From assembly GCA_023400405.1 (NCBI GenBank), contig JAEXFD010000045.1, positions 1-64,000 on the forward strand: DNA of 64,000 nt. The letters run 5' to 3'. This DNA comes from Pseudomonadota bacterium (GTDB taxonomy: Bacteria; Pseudomonadota; Alphaproteobacteria; Sphingomonadales; Sphingomonadaceae). Position numbers and translations under genes: made by a program. The notes beneath the pieces are model-generated. The model made no database searches. It was not told the DNA's origin and saw only the letters and a list, made by a program, of their open reading frames with translations. Shown in pieces: positions 1 through 7,624 of the stretch. How positions within the stretch are numbered: the stretch's first letter is position 1; the number at the start of each line of letters is the position of its first letter.

Positions 1-440
1 CCCCGGGGGGCGATGCCGCGCCCCCCTCCACCACCGGCTTCGCCGGCGGTCCCCCTCCCCGTTCCGGGGAGGAATTTGGTAGTCTTCCCCCCCTCATCCG
101 GCGGCATCGGGCGGAAGGGATTCGCCGCGGCTTCGTCGCGCCGGCCGACTTCGTGCCGGGCGCGCGCCCGCGTCACCGGCGGCAGCGCGACCTGGCCGAG
201 CTGGTCCTCGCGCGCCCAGCGCGCGCCCGGGCGCCAGCCGCCGCCGCGGGGCACCGAACAGGCATGTTCCTGTTCGCCCGCCGCCGCGTCGCGCAGCGGA
301 TCGAGCGAAGCCGGTTCGCACGGATACGATTCAGGCGAAGGCGCGCCGCGCGGCTCAGGCCGCGTGCCGGCGCGCGCTTCCGCCTGCCACAGCCTTTCGA
401 TCGGCCAATGGGGCAGGAAGAGCGCAGCGACCCGTTGCAT
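1..440 (-). CDS. imuB: ImuB-like Y-family polymerase homologue, N-terminal part (cut by the window edge)
   Basis: The minus-strand frame opens at an ATG at 440-438 and stays open to position 1, so the 3' part lies outside. The N-terminus reads MQRVAALFLPHWPIERLW, the usual opening of ImuB (DinB/Y-family polymerase fold lacking full catalytic residues). ImuB acts with ImuA and DnaE2 in SOS translesion synthesis. The start lies inside the 3' end of imuA, an 86-bp overlap in a different frame, implying translational coupling. A dispersed hairpin repeat (about 21-76) is read in frame and adds a Gly/Pro-rich stretch in the N-terminal region. The family assignment rests on the start motif and on the imuA neighbour; catalytic motifs are not visible in this fragment. 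Confidence 0.8.
   Translation of the reverse strand, partial: MQRVAALFLPHWPIERLWQAEARAGTRPEPRGAPSPESYPCEPASLDPLRDAAAGEQEHACSVPRGGGWRPGARWAREDQLGQVALPPVTRARARHEVGRRDEAAANPFRPMPPDEGGKTTKFLPGTGRGTAGEAGGGGGRGIAPR
21..76. repeat. Hairpin repeat, half copy, inside imuB
   Basis: Shows the constant motif CCCCTCCACC, a palindromic core (ACCGGCTTCGCCGGCGGT), then GGTCCCCCTCCCC and a second hairpin ending GGGGAGGAAT. The same architecture recurs at about 10454, 13985, 15152, 16048, 42279 and 56805. This copy is in frame within imuB. The other half may lie beyond the left edge. Confidence 0.75.
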
Positions 441-1104
441 CGCATCCCTCCACCAACAGTTCGAAGCCTTCTCCCCCCTTTTGCCGCGCAAGTTCGAGCC
501 GCCAGCGCGGCCGGCCGACGCCCGCCACCGGCAGCGGCGCCGAGGGTGCCGAAGTCACCCGCCAGCGCGTCACCGCCGCCGAAGGCTGGCCGATCGGATC
601 GGCGCCTTCGCGCGCCGCACGCTTGAGCAGCAGCGCGATCGTCCGCCCGCCCTCGGCGGCGAGCTGGAGCCTCCGCGTCGCGGTCATGTCGGCACGCTTG
701 GCCTCGCCGATCACGGCGCCGAGCCCGCGATGCCTTAGGCCTTCCTCCATCACCGCGAGCAGCTCGGCATCGTCCGCCGCCTCGGCATAGATCAGCCGCT
801 TGGGATCGAGCCCGACCTGGGCAAGCCCCGGGGCGAACAGGTCGCGCCGGCGCACCACCCACAGCACAGGACCCCAGGCGCGCGCGGCGATGCCGGCGAG
901 AAACAGGGTCGCCGCGCAATCATCGGCCATGTCGCCGGTCCCCGCCGCGACTTCGTGCAGCGCATCGAGCCTGAGCCCGCCATCGGCCAGCCGCGAATCG
1001 ATCGCCGCCATGCCGAAGGGCAGGGCCGGGCGCCGGCGGAACCCGCCGGTCTCGAGACCGCTCAACGTCTCGCGCAATTGCTTCAGGACGGCGGGATCGG
1101 CCAC
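355..1104 (-). CDS. imuA: ImuA, SOS mutagenesis accessory protein (RecA-like)
   Basis: About 249 aa, the family's usual size. ImuA is a RecA-like accessory factor of the ImuA-ImuB-DnaE2 mutasome, induced by DNA damage through LexA. Visible family features are the N-terminal segment RPALPFGMAAIDSRL, the central AVIGEAKRADMTATRRLQL and the C-terminal ending RPRWRLELARQKGGEGFELL. The frame is open up to 1317, but the upstream part runs through a hairpin repeat and the LexA box, so translation cannot sensibly begin there. A GTG at 1104 (VADPAVLKQLRETL) is the first plausible start downstream of the operator; no strong ribosome-binding site is seen. imuB follows with an 86-bp overlap. Confidence 0.85.
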   Translation of the reverse strand: MADPAVLKQLRETLSGLETGGFRRRPALPFGMAAIDSRLADGGLRLDALHEVAAGTGDMADDCAATLFLAGIAARAWGPVLWVVRRRDLFAPGLAQVGLDPKRLIYAEAADDAELLAVMEEGLRHRGLGAVIGEAKRADMTATRRLQLAAEGGRTIALLLKRAAREGADPIGQPSAAVTRWRVTSAPSAPLPVAGVGRPRWRLELARQKGGEGFELLVEGCDATGRCALPAPLADRKAVAGGSARRHAA

Positions 1105-1138
1105 GGCTAAGACTCGGACAGCGACTCGGGAAACGGGT

Positions 1139-1153
1139 GTTCCTATTCTGTTC
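1139..1153 (-). promoter_or_regulatory. LexA/SOS box for imuA-imuB
   Basis: GTTC-CTATTCT-GTTC on the plus strand (GAAC-N7-GAAC on the coding strand) matches the direct-repeat SOS box GTTC-N7-GTTC known for alphaproteobacterial LexA. It lies 35 bp upstream of the proposed imuA GTG, in the expected promoter position. imuAB cassettes are typical LexA targets in this class. Confidence 0.85.
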
Positions 1154-1207
1154 TCAATCGCGCGAGAGTCAACGGGTTTGAAATGCGCCCGGCCGCGCAT
1201 GTTGGGC

Positions 1208-1285
1208 GGTGCCGGCCCGCTCCCCCACCCGGCCACCCATAGGGTAGCTTCACTGGGTGGCCGGGTGGGGGAGCGGGCCGGCACC
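1208..1285. repeat. 32-bp perfect inverted repeat (type-2 hairpin element)
   Basis: Arms 1208-1239 and 1254-1285 are exact reverse complements (GGTGCCGGCCCGCTCCCCCA and onward) separated by 14 bases. The same element, with three changes in the right arm, occurs at 50679-50756 between coxC and ctaG, and both have an outer ATGCGCC/GGCGC pairing. It sits upstream of imuA and can form a very stable RNA stem in either direction. Confidence 0.9.
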
Positions 1286-1432
1286 GTATGCGCCGAAAGG
1301 CGCCTCCGACACGCCAAAAGTTAGGCCAGTCCTGCTGACCCATCTCGACAAGGGAGTTGAAATTTTATAACGCCCCACTGAAACATTGAGTCCGCGGTAA
1401 GTCCTTCAGCCGCGACCGAATCGGAGAGAGAG

Positions 1433-2698
1433 TTGACCGGTCAGCGCGCCAATCTGCCGCCGCTTTCGCTGCACGTGCCGGAGCCGCGCTTCCGGCCGGG
1501 GGACGAGGCCGATTTCAGCGAAGTCGCGATTCCCCCCGCCGGCGCCGCGCGCCGTCCCGATACCGCCGAGCCCGCCTCGAGCTTCCACGAGCTCGCCTAC
1601 GGCCTGGTCCGCGTGCTCGACGAGGCCGGCCAGGCGGTCGGCGCTTGGGACCCCAGGCTCGATGCCGAGGCCAAGCGGCGGATGCTGCGCAGCATGGCGC
1701 TCACCCGGGCGTTCGACGAACGCATGTTCCGCGCCCAGCGCCAGGGCAAGACCAGCTTCTACATGAAATCGACCGGCGAGGAGGCGGTGGCGGTCGCCGC
1801 GACGATGGCGCTCGCCGCCGACGACATGTGCTTCCCCTCCTATCGCCAGCAGGGCATCCTGCTCACGCGCGGCTATCCGCTCGTGCAGATGATGAACCAG
1901 ATCTATTCGAACCGCGGCGATCCGCTGCAGGGCCGCCAGCTGCCGATCATGTATTCGTCGAAGGAAACCGGCTTCTTCTCGATCTCGGGCAATCTCGCCA
2001 CGCAATATCCCCAGGCGGTGGGCTGGGCGATGGCGAGCGCGGCCAAGGGCGACACCCGCATCGCCGCGACCTGGTGCGGCGAAGGCTCGACCGCGGAGGG
2101 CGACTTCCACTCGGCGCTGACCTTCGCCACCGTCTACAAGGCGCCGGTGATCCTCAACGTCGTCAACAATCAATGGGCGATTTCGAGCTTTTCGGGCTTT
2201 GCGGGCGCCGAGGCGACCACCTTCGCGGCGCGGGCGATCGGCTATGGCATCGCCGGCCTGCGGATCGACGGCAACGACGCGCTGGCGGTCTATGCGGCGA
2301 CGGAGTGGGCGGCCGAGCGGGCGCGGACCAACCAGGGCCCCACGCTGATCGAGCATTTCACCTATCGCGCCGAGGGCCATTCCACCTCGGACGATCCCAG
2401 CGCCTATCGCTCGGCAGGCGAGCCCAATGCCTGGCCGCTCGGCGACCCGATCCGCCGGCTCAAGCAGCACCTCATTGCGCTCGGCGAATGGGACGAGGAA
2501 CGCCACGCCGCGATGGACCTCGAACTCGCCGAACAGGTCAAGGCCGCGCAGAAGGAAGCCGAGAAGAACGGCATCCTCGGCCACGGCATGCACCAGCCTT
2601 TCGAGACGATGTTCGAAGGGGTGTTCGAGGAGATCCCCTGGCACCTCAAGGAACAGCAGCAGCAGATGATCGACGAGCGCAAGGCGGCGGGCATATGA
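1433..2698 (+). CDS. bkdA1: Branched-chain 2-oxoacid dehydrogenase E1 subunit alpha
   Basis: 421 aa, thiamine-diphosphate-dependent decarboxylase subunit of the 2-oxoisovalerate dehydrogenase complex, which oxidises the 2-oxoacids of Val, Leu and Ile to acyl-CoA. The ThDP motif runs from GEGSTAEGD (about residue 216) to VVNNQWAIS (about 243-251), as in E1 alpha chains. FPSYRQQGILL and SKETGFFSISGNLATQ are typical of the BCKDH rather than the pyruvate enzyme. The start is a TTG at 1433 preceded by GGAGAGAG. The stop overlaps the next ATG (ATGA at 2695). E1 beta and E2 follow; no E3 (lipoamide dehydrogenase) gene is in the window. Confidence 0.93.
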   Translation: MTGQRANLPPLSLHVPEPRFRPGDEADFSEVAIPPAGAARRPDTAEPASSFHELAYGLVRVLDEAGQAVGAWDPRLDAEAKRRMLRSMALTRAFDERMFRAQRQGKTSFYMKSTGEEAVAVAATMALAADDMCFPSYRQQGILLTRGYPLVQMMNQIYSNRGDPLQGRQLPIMYSSKETGFFSISGNLATQYPQAVGWAMASAAKGDTRIAATWCGEGSTAEGDFHSALTFATVYKAPVILNVVNNQWAISSFSGFAGAEATTFAARAIGYGIAGLRIDGNDALAVYAATEWAAERARTNQGPTLIEHFTYRAEGHSTSDDPSAYRSAGEPNAWPLGDPIRRLKQHLIALGEWDEERHAAMDLELAEQVKAAQKEAEKNGILGHGMHQPFETMFEGVFEEIPWHLKEQQQQMIDERKAAGI

Positions 2699-3567
2699 GC
2701 CTGGCGCTCGACCGCCGCACGCTGGTCAAGGGCGCCTGCGCGCTCGGCGCGCTCGCCTTGCTGCCGCCCGGCCTGCTCCACGCCGCCACGGCGGGCGGTC
2801 CGGAAACGATCGATCTCGCCGTCTCGCCGACGCGCTCGACCAAGCTGTTCGTCTGGACGCCGGCCAAGCCGAAGGGCGTGGTGCTGTTCTCGACCGGCCA
2901 CGGCTCCTGGCCTGAACGCTATGAGCGGCTGATCGGGATGCTGCTCGACACCGGCTATGCGGTGCTGGCGCCGCTCCATGTCGATTCGATGCATTATCCC
3001 GAGCGCGACAAGTTCACGCCGGTCTCCGCCTTTATCGAGCGGCTGGCCGACATGCGCGCGACCGGCGCCCATGCCGCCAAGGCTTTTCCCGGCCTGCCGG
3101 TGATCGCCGCGGGCCACAGCTATGGCACGCTCACGTCGCTCTGCCTGGGCGGCGCGCTTCCCCAGTTCGGCAAGCCGCGCAATCCGGCCGTGAAGGCGGT
3201 GCTCGGCTTCTCCACGCCCGGCAAGATCCCGGGGCTTGTCCCGCCGGGCGCCTATTCCAGCGTCGAAGTGCCGGTGATGATCGTCACCGGCACCGCCGAC
3301 ACCATCCCGCCGGCGATGGGCTATGCCACGGTGCCGCAGGATCATCTCTTCCCGGCCGAGACGGCCCCGGCGGGCAGCTATGCGCTGATCGTCGAGGGCG
3401 CCGATCACAAGCTGGTCGACGACGCCGTCCGCTTCGCGCGCACCGAAGCGCCGGTCCGGCTGTTCGTTCAAGCCTATGGGCTGGGCGATGCCGAGGCACG
3501 GCGCAGGCTCGATACATGGCAACCTTCGGCGGGCGACCGCTGGATCCTTCGCAAGGCACAGGCATGA
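2695..3567 (+). CDS. Exported alpha/beta-hydrolase embedded in the BCKDH operon
   Basis: 290 aa. The N-terminus has a twin-arginine-like signal (DRRTLVKGACALGALALL, residues about 6-23) followed by an Ala-rich cleavage region. The body is an alpha/beta-hydrolase: nucleophile elbow GHSYG, acid candidate in TGTADTIPP, and histidine in GADHKL. It overlaps E1 alpha by ATGA at its start and E1 beta by ATGA at its end (3564), so it is translated within the dehydrogenase operon. Substrate unknown. A periplasmic esterase between the two E1 genes is not part of the standard complex; a link to acyl-CoA or ester metabolism is only inferred from position. Confidence 0.8.
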   Translation: MSLALDRRTLVKGACALGALALLPPGLLHAATAGGPETIDLAVSPTRSTKLFVWTPAKPKGVVLFSTGHGSWPERYERLIGMLLDTGYAVLAPLHVDSMHYPERDKFTPVSAFIERLADMRATGAHAAKAFPGLPVIAAGHSYGTLTSLCLGGALPQFGKPRNPAVKAVLGFSTPGKIPGLVPPGAYSSVEVPVMIVTGTADTIPPAMGYATVPQDHLFPAETAPAGSYALIVEGADHKLVDDAVRFARTEAPVRLFVQAYGLGDAEARRRLDTWQPSAGDRWILRKAQA

Positions 3568-4604
3568 CCGAGACGGTCGAGGCGGGTGGCACCACCCGCA
3601 TGAACATGATCCAGGCGATCAATTCCGCCATGGACGTGATGATGGCGCGCGATCCCGATGTGGTCGTGATGGGCGAGGATGTCGGCTATTTCGGCGGCGT
3701 GTTCCGCGCGACCGCCGGGCTCCAGGCCAAGTACGGCAAGACCCGCGCCTTCGACACGCCGATCACCGAGATCGGCATCGTCGGCGTGGCGATCGGCATG
3801 GGCGCCTATGGCCTGCGGCCGGTGCCCGAGATCCAGTTCGCCGATTACATCTACCCGGCCCTCGACCAGCTCGTCTCCGAGGCGGCGCGGCTGCGCTATC
3901 GCTCGAACGGCGATTTCACCGCGCCGATCACGGTACGCTCGCCCTATGGCGGCGGCATCTTCGGCGGGCAGACGCACAGCCAGTCGCCCGAGGGCATCTT
4001 CACCCATGTCTCGGGCATCAAGACGGTGATCCCGTCGACCCCCTATGACGCCAAGGGCCTGCTGATCGCCGCGATCGAGGACAACGACCCGGTCCTCTTC
4101 CTCGAGCCCAAGCGCATCTATAACGGCCCATTCGACGGCCATTATGATCGCCCGGCGAAGAACTGGACCGCGCATCCGGCGAGCGAAGTGCCCGAGGGGC
4201 ATTACCGCGTCGAGCTCGGCAAGGCAGCGACCGTCCGGACAGGCGAAGCGGTGACGATCCTCTGCTACGGCACGATGGTCCATGTCGTCGCGAGCACGGT
4301 CGAGGCGCTCGGCGTCGATGCCGAGATCATCGACCTGCGCACGCTGGTGCCGCTCGACATCGAAGCGATCGAAGAGTCGGTCAAGAAGACCGGCCGCTGC
4401 ATGATCGTCCACGAAGCGACGCGCACCTCCGGCTTCGGCGCCGAGCTGCTCTCGCTCGTCCAGGAACGCTGCTTCTACCATCTCGAAGCGCCGATCGAGC
4501 GCGTCACCGGTTTCGACACGCCCTATCCCCACAGCCTCGAATGGGCCTATTTCCCGGGCCCGGTCCGCATTGGCGAGGCGCTCAAGAAGATCCTGAAGGA
4601 CTGA
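3564..4604 (+). CDS. bkdA2: Branched-chain 2-oxoacid dehydrogenase E1 subunit beta
   Basis: 346 aa from the ATG at 3564 (MTETVEAGGTTRMNMIQAIN). This start overlaps the hydrolase stop and is preferred to an in-frame ATG at 3516 inside that gene. Transketolase pyrimidine-binding and C-terminal domains are both present. Typical segments are VMGEDVGYFGGVFR, FDTPITEIGIVG, RSPYGGGIFGGQTHSQSPE and the C-terminal DLRTLVPLDIEAI. It forms the alpha2-beta2 E1 with bkdA1 and passes the acyl group to lipoyl-E2. The E2 gene begins 5 bp downstream. Confidence 0.94.
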   Translation: MTETVEAGGTTRMNMIQAINSAMDVMMARDPDVVVMGEDVGYFGGVFRATAGLQAKYGKTRAFDTPITEIGIVGVAIGMGAYGLRPVPEIQFADYIYPALDQLVSEAARLRYRSNGDFTAPITVRSPYGGGIFGGQTHSQSPEGIFTHVSGIKTVIPSTPYDAKGLLIAAIEDNDPVLFLEPKRIYNGPFDGHYDRPAKNWTAHPASEVPEGHYRVELGKAATVRTGEAVTILCYGTMVHVVASTVEALGVDAEIIDLRTLVPLDIEAIEESVKKTGRCMIVHEATRTSGFGAELLSLVQERCFYHLEAPIERVTGFDTPYPHSLEWAYFPGPVRIGEALKKILKD

Positions 4605-4609
4605 CGCCC

Positions 4610-5944
4610 ATGGCCCGTTTTACCTTTCGTCTGCCGGACATCGGCGAAGGCATCGCCGAGGCCGAGATCGTCGCCTGGCACGTGAAGATCGGCGACCGCG
4701 TGGAGGAAGACCAGCAGGTCGCCGACATGATGACCGACAAGGCCACGGTGGAGATGGAATCGCCCGTCTCCGGCGTGGTGGTGGAGCTCGCCGGCGAAGT
4801 GGGCGACCAGGTACCGATCGGGTCAGCGCTGATGGTGATCGAGGTCGAGGGCGAGGCTGCGGCCGGGGCGGAAACGCCCGTCGAGGAGCAGGTCGAGGCG
4901 GAAAATCCCGGGGTCGAGGAAGTGGTGGAATCTCCCTCTCCCCCTGTGGGAGAGGGAAGGGGCCCATCGCGCAGCGATGGGAAGGGTGAGGGGGACTTGG
5001 AACCCGCTTCCCCAACTCCCCCTCACCCTTCCGCCGCCTCCGGCGGCTCCCTCCCTCTCCCACAAGGGGAGAGGGAAAACGGCCATGTCCTCGCCTCCCC
5101 AGCGGTTCGCGCCCGCGCCGCGGACCTCGGCATCGACCTCGCCCAGGTGAAGCCCGCCGAAGGCGACCGCATCCGCCACGCCGATCTGGACGCGTTCCTC
5201 CGCTACGGCAGCGCGCAGGGCTATCACGCGCCCCACGCCTCCCGCGCCCGCGAGGACCAGCCGGTGAAGGTCATCGGCATGCGCCGCCGCATCGCCGAGA
5301 ACATGGCCGCGTCGAAGCGCAACATCCCGCACTTTACCTATGTCGACGAGATCGACGTCACTGCGCTCGAAGCGATGCGCGCCGACTTGAACGCCAATCG
5401 CGGTCAGCGGCCCAAGCTGACCATGCTGCCCTTCCTGATCGTCGCGATCTGCCGGACGCTGCCCGATTTCCCGATGCTCAACGCGCGCTATGATGACGAG
5501 GCCGGCGTGGTCACCCGCCACGGCCGCGTCCATCTCGGCATGGCGACGCAGACCGATGCCGGGCTGATGGTACCGGTGCTCCGCGACGCCCAGGACATGA
5601 ACGTCTGGCAACTCGCCAGCGAGATTGCCCGGCTCGCCGAGGCCGCGCGCATCGGCAAGGCGAAGTCGGAGGAATTGAGCGGCTCGACGATCACCGTAAC
5701 GTCGCTCGGCCCGCTCGGCGGCATCGCCACCACGCCGGTGATCAACCGGCCGGAAGTCGCGATCATCGGGCCGAACAAGATCGTAGAGCGCCCCGTCTTC
5801 CAGGGCGACGACATCGTCCGCGCCAAGCTGATGAACCTGTCGATCAGCTGCGATCACCGCGTCGTCGATGGCTGGGATGCGGCGAGCTATGTCCAGGCCG
5901 TGAAGAAGCTGCTCGAAACCCCCGTGCTGCTGTTCGCCGATTGA
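4610..5944 (+). CDS. bkdB: Dihydrolipoamide acyltransferase (E2) of the BCKDH complex
   Basis: 444 aa. The lipoyl domain lies at residues about 1-80 with the lipoylated Lys44 in MTDKATVEMESP. A peripheral-subunit-binding domain is at about 161-197 (LASPAVRARAADLGIDL), and the catalytic acyltransferase domain ends with the active-site motif SCDHRVVDGWDAA. The linker (residues 107-157) is encoded by a dispersed inverted-repeat element (4928-5080), giving a low-complexity ESPSPPVGEGRG to SLPLPQGEREN segment. E2 carries acyl groups from E1 to CoA. Its stop (5942-5944) shares one base with the ATG of the next gene. Confidence 0.93.
   Translation: MARFTFRLPDIGEGIAEAEIVAWHVKIGDRVEEDQQVADMMTDKATVEMESPVSGVVVELAGEVGDQVPIGSALMVIEVEGEAAAGAETPVEEQVEAENPGVEEVVESPSPPVGEGRGPSRSDGKGEGDLEPASPTPPHPSAASGGSLPLPQGERENGHVLASPAVRARAADLGIDLAQVKPAEGDRIRHADLDAFLRYGSAQGYHAPHASRAREDQPVKVIGMRRRIAENMAASKRNIPHFTYVDEIDVTALEAMRADLNANRGQRPKLTMLPFLIVAICRTLPDFPMLNARYDDEAGVVTRHGRVHLGMATQTDAGLMVPVLRDAQDMNVWQLASEIARLAEAARIGKAKSEELSGSTITVTSLGPLGGIATTPVINRPEVAIIGPNKIVERPVFQGDDIVRAKLMNLSISCDHRVVDGWDAASYVQAVKKLLETPVLLFAD
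4928..5080. repeat. Inverted-repeat element encoding the E2 interdomain linker
   Basis: CTCCCTCTCCCCCTGTGGGA at the left pairs with TCCCTCTCCCACAAGGGGAG at the right. Internal AAGGGTGAGGGGGA and TCCCCCTCACCCTT are also complementary. It is in frame within bkdB between the lipoyl and subunit-binding domains. It is related to the short hairpin at 16963 (CCCTCTCCCGC arms). Confidence 0.8.
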
Positions 5945-6432
5945 TGCACTGGCGGGCGATGACGGCGGGCGATCTGGACGGCGTTGTCGCCGTCGCCCGC
6001 ATCGCCTTTCCCGATCACCCGGAGGGGCGGGCCTGCTTTGCCGAGCGGCTGGCGCTCGCGCCGGAGACGTGCTTCGTGCTGGCCGAGGGCGCGCGGGTGC
6101 TCGGCTATCTGATCGCCTATCCCTGGCCGCTCGGCGCGATCCCGCCGCTCGACACGCTGCTCGGCAGCCTGCCCGAGGAGCGCGGCGCCTGGTATCTCCA
6201 CGATCTCGCCCTGCTGCCGGAGGCGCGCGGCGGCGGCCATGCCCGGGCCGGCCTCGCCCGCCTGTTCGCGCAGGTGGAGGCGCCGATCGCGCTGGTCTCG
6301 GTCAATGATTCGGGCGATTTCTGGCAGGCCCAGGGTTTCATCGAGCAGGACTCGCCGGCCTTGCGGGCCAAGCTTTCAAGCTATGGCCCTCATGCGCGAT
6401 ACAGGGTGCGAGCTGTCACGAAACCGGTCTAA
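5944..6432 (+). CDS. GNAT-family N-acetyltransferase
   Basis: 162 aa from the ATG at 5944, which shares its first base with the E2 stop codon (TGATG). It has the GNAT pattern of a beta-strand ending YLHDLALLPEARGGGHARAG (acetyl-CoA pyrophosphate loop, about residues 78-97) and a C-terminal VNDSGDFWQAQGF strand-helix. It probably belongs to the same transcript as the dehydrogenase genes. The substrate cannot be read from the sequence. Confidence 0.8.
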   Translation: MHWRAMTAGDLDGVVAVARIAFPDHPEGRACFAERLALAPETCFVLAEGARVLGYLIAYPWPLGAIPPLDTLLGSLPEERGAWYLHDLALLPEARGGGHARAGLARLFAQVEAPIALVSVNDSGDFWQAQGFIEQDSPALRAKLSSYGPHARYRVRAVTKPV

Positions 6433-6441
6433 GCTCGCGTC

Positions 6442-7263
6442 ATGCACATCGATCTCCTCCAGTCGATCAGCCTTGCCGGCCATGCCGACATCCCCAATGA
6501 CGATCGCGCCGGCCTCACGCCGCGCCAGGCCTGGGTGATCGACGGCGCCACCGATCTCGGCCCGCCGGGGCTGGTCGGCGACCAGGGCGGCGCGGCCTGG
6601 CTGGCCGGCGAGGCGCAGGCCGCCTTCACCGGTTCGCGCGCGCCCTCGATCGAGGCGCTGTACGGCGACGTCGCCGCGCAAATCCTCGCTGCCTGGGACC
6701 GCGACCGCACTCGCGCGCCGGAGGCACGCTGGGAGCTGCCGCTCGCCTCCGCGCTCGCCGTGCGGATCGGCGCGGGCGTGGTCGAGATCGGCTGGCTCGG
6801 CGATTGCGCGGCATTGCTCTGGCGCGAGGGCGCTGTCACGCGGCTCGGCCCGCAGCGCGACGATCGCGCCGCCGAAACCGCGCGCGCCGCCAGCCTGGCC
6901 CAGCATGGCCTGGGCAATCCGAAGCGCTCGGCGCCGATCCTCGAAAACCTTCGCGCCACCCGCGGGCGGCCGGGGATCCGCGTGCTCAGCGTCGATCCCG
7001 AGCATATGCAGGTCGAAACCGCCCGCACCGCCTGCGCCCCCGGCGACGAACTGCTGCTGATGACCGACGGCTATGCGACGCTGATCGACGATTATGCCCG
7101 CTATGACGAGGCCGCCCTGTTCGCCGCCGTCCGCGCACGCGGCCTCGCCGAAATCGGCGCCGAGCTGCGCGCGCTCGAACGCGAGGATGCCGATTGTACT
7201 CTCTTCCCGCGCTTCAAGGCTTCGGACGACGCCACTGCGCTGTGGCTGCGCATCGGCGGCTAA
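6442..7263 (+). CDS. PP2C-like serine/threonine phosphatase domain protein
   Basis: 273 aa. PP2C/PPM metal-binding motifs are recognisable: NDDRAG near residue 19, WVIDGATDLG at about 30 (aspartate for metal M1/M2), LLLMTDGYA at about 196 and SDDATALW near the C-terminus. Soluble, no signal peptide or membrane segment. It probably dephosphorylates Ser/Thr phosphoproteins or acts as a stress-signalling phosphatase; no partner kinase lies nearby. It starts 9 bp after the GNAT gene, so co-transcription is plausible. Confidence 0.75.
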   Translation: MHIDLLQSISLAGHADIPNDDRAGLTPRQAWVIDGATDLGPPGLVGDQGGAAWLAGEAQAAFTGSRAPSIEALYGDVAAQILAAWDRDRTRAPEARWELPLASALAVRIGAGVVEIGWLGDCAALLWREGAVTRLGPQRDDRAAETARAASLAQHGLGNPKRSAPILENLRATRGRPGIRVLSVDPEHMQVETARTACAPGDELLLMTDGYATLIDDYARYDEAALFAAVRARGLAEIGAELRALEREDADCTLFPRFKASDDATALWLRIGG

Positions 7264-7289
7264 TCCGGGCATTTGTCCAACGGGGGCCT

Positions 7290-7568
7290 ATGCCTACGAA
7301 TGCAGTCGAAAGGGGCAACCTCGCCACTCCGCGCGTCGAATCGCCGAGCGAGCTGATGGCGCTCGGCCAGGCCGGCTCGCTCGACGAGGCGCTCAAGGCG
7401 GCGAGCGCCGGGCTCACCCAATGGCTGATCCAGGATTATGGCGTCACGCTATCGGAGGCGGCGCAGATCCTCGGCACCGCGCTGCATTACAGCGTGCCCA
7501 ATCTCGCCGGGCGCAGCGTCGGCGTCGCCGCGCGGATCGACAAGCGCCTGTTGCCGCCGCGCCGCTGA
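7290..7568 (+). CDS. Small protein resembling the C-terminal tail of acetamidase/formamidase
   Basis: 92 aa from the ATG at 7290, with GGGGG upstream as a possible ribosome-binding site. The segment TPRVESPSELMALGQAGSLD, a helix ending in LTQWLIQDYGVTLSEAAQIL, and SVGVAARIDKRLLPP resemble the last 90 or so residues of FmdA/AmdA-type amidases, which are normally over 300 aa. The catalytic N-terminal part is absent upstream; that DNA encodes the PP2C gene. It is either a domain remnant or a stand-alone small protein. I base the resemblance on remembered family patterns, not on an alignment. Confidence 0.55.
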   Translation: MPTNAVERGNLATPRVESPSELMALGQAGSLDEALKAASAGLTQWLIQDYGVTLSEAAQILGTALHYSVPNLAGRSVGVAARIDKRLLPPRR

Positions 7569-7624
7569 TTGCAACCGGGCCGCGCGCTCCCCACTTGCCG
7601 GCGATAGGCAAAGGAGAAGCGCGC

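Larger units (their letters stand above)
1105..1432. other. Divergent intergenic region imuA / BCKDH operon
   Basis: 328 bp without a gene. It holds the LexA box (1139-1153) and a 32-bp inverted repeat (1208-1285). Ahead of the dehydrogenase operon is an AT-richer stretch around 1345-1375 with a weak promoter-like pair, TCGACA at 1345 and TATAAC at 1366 (15-bp spacer). GGAGAGAG at 1423-1430 serves as ribosome-binding site for the TTG start at 1433. The promoter call is tentative. Confidence 0.5.

Noticed and set aside
1645..2694. Upstream extension of the hydrolase frame through the E1 alpha gene
   Set aside because: The E1 alpha frame is unambiguous there and the hydrolase has a proper ATG and signal peptide at 2695.
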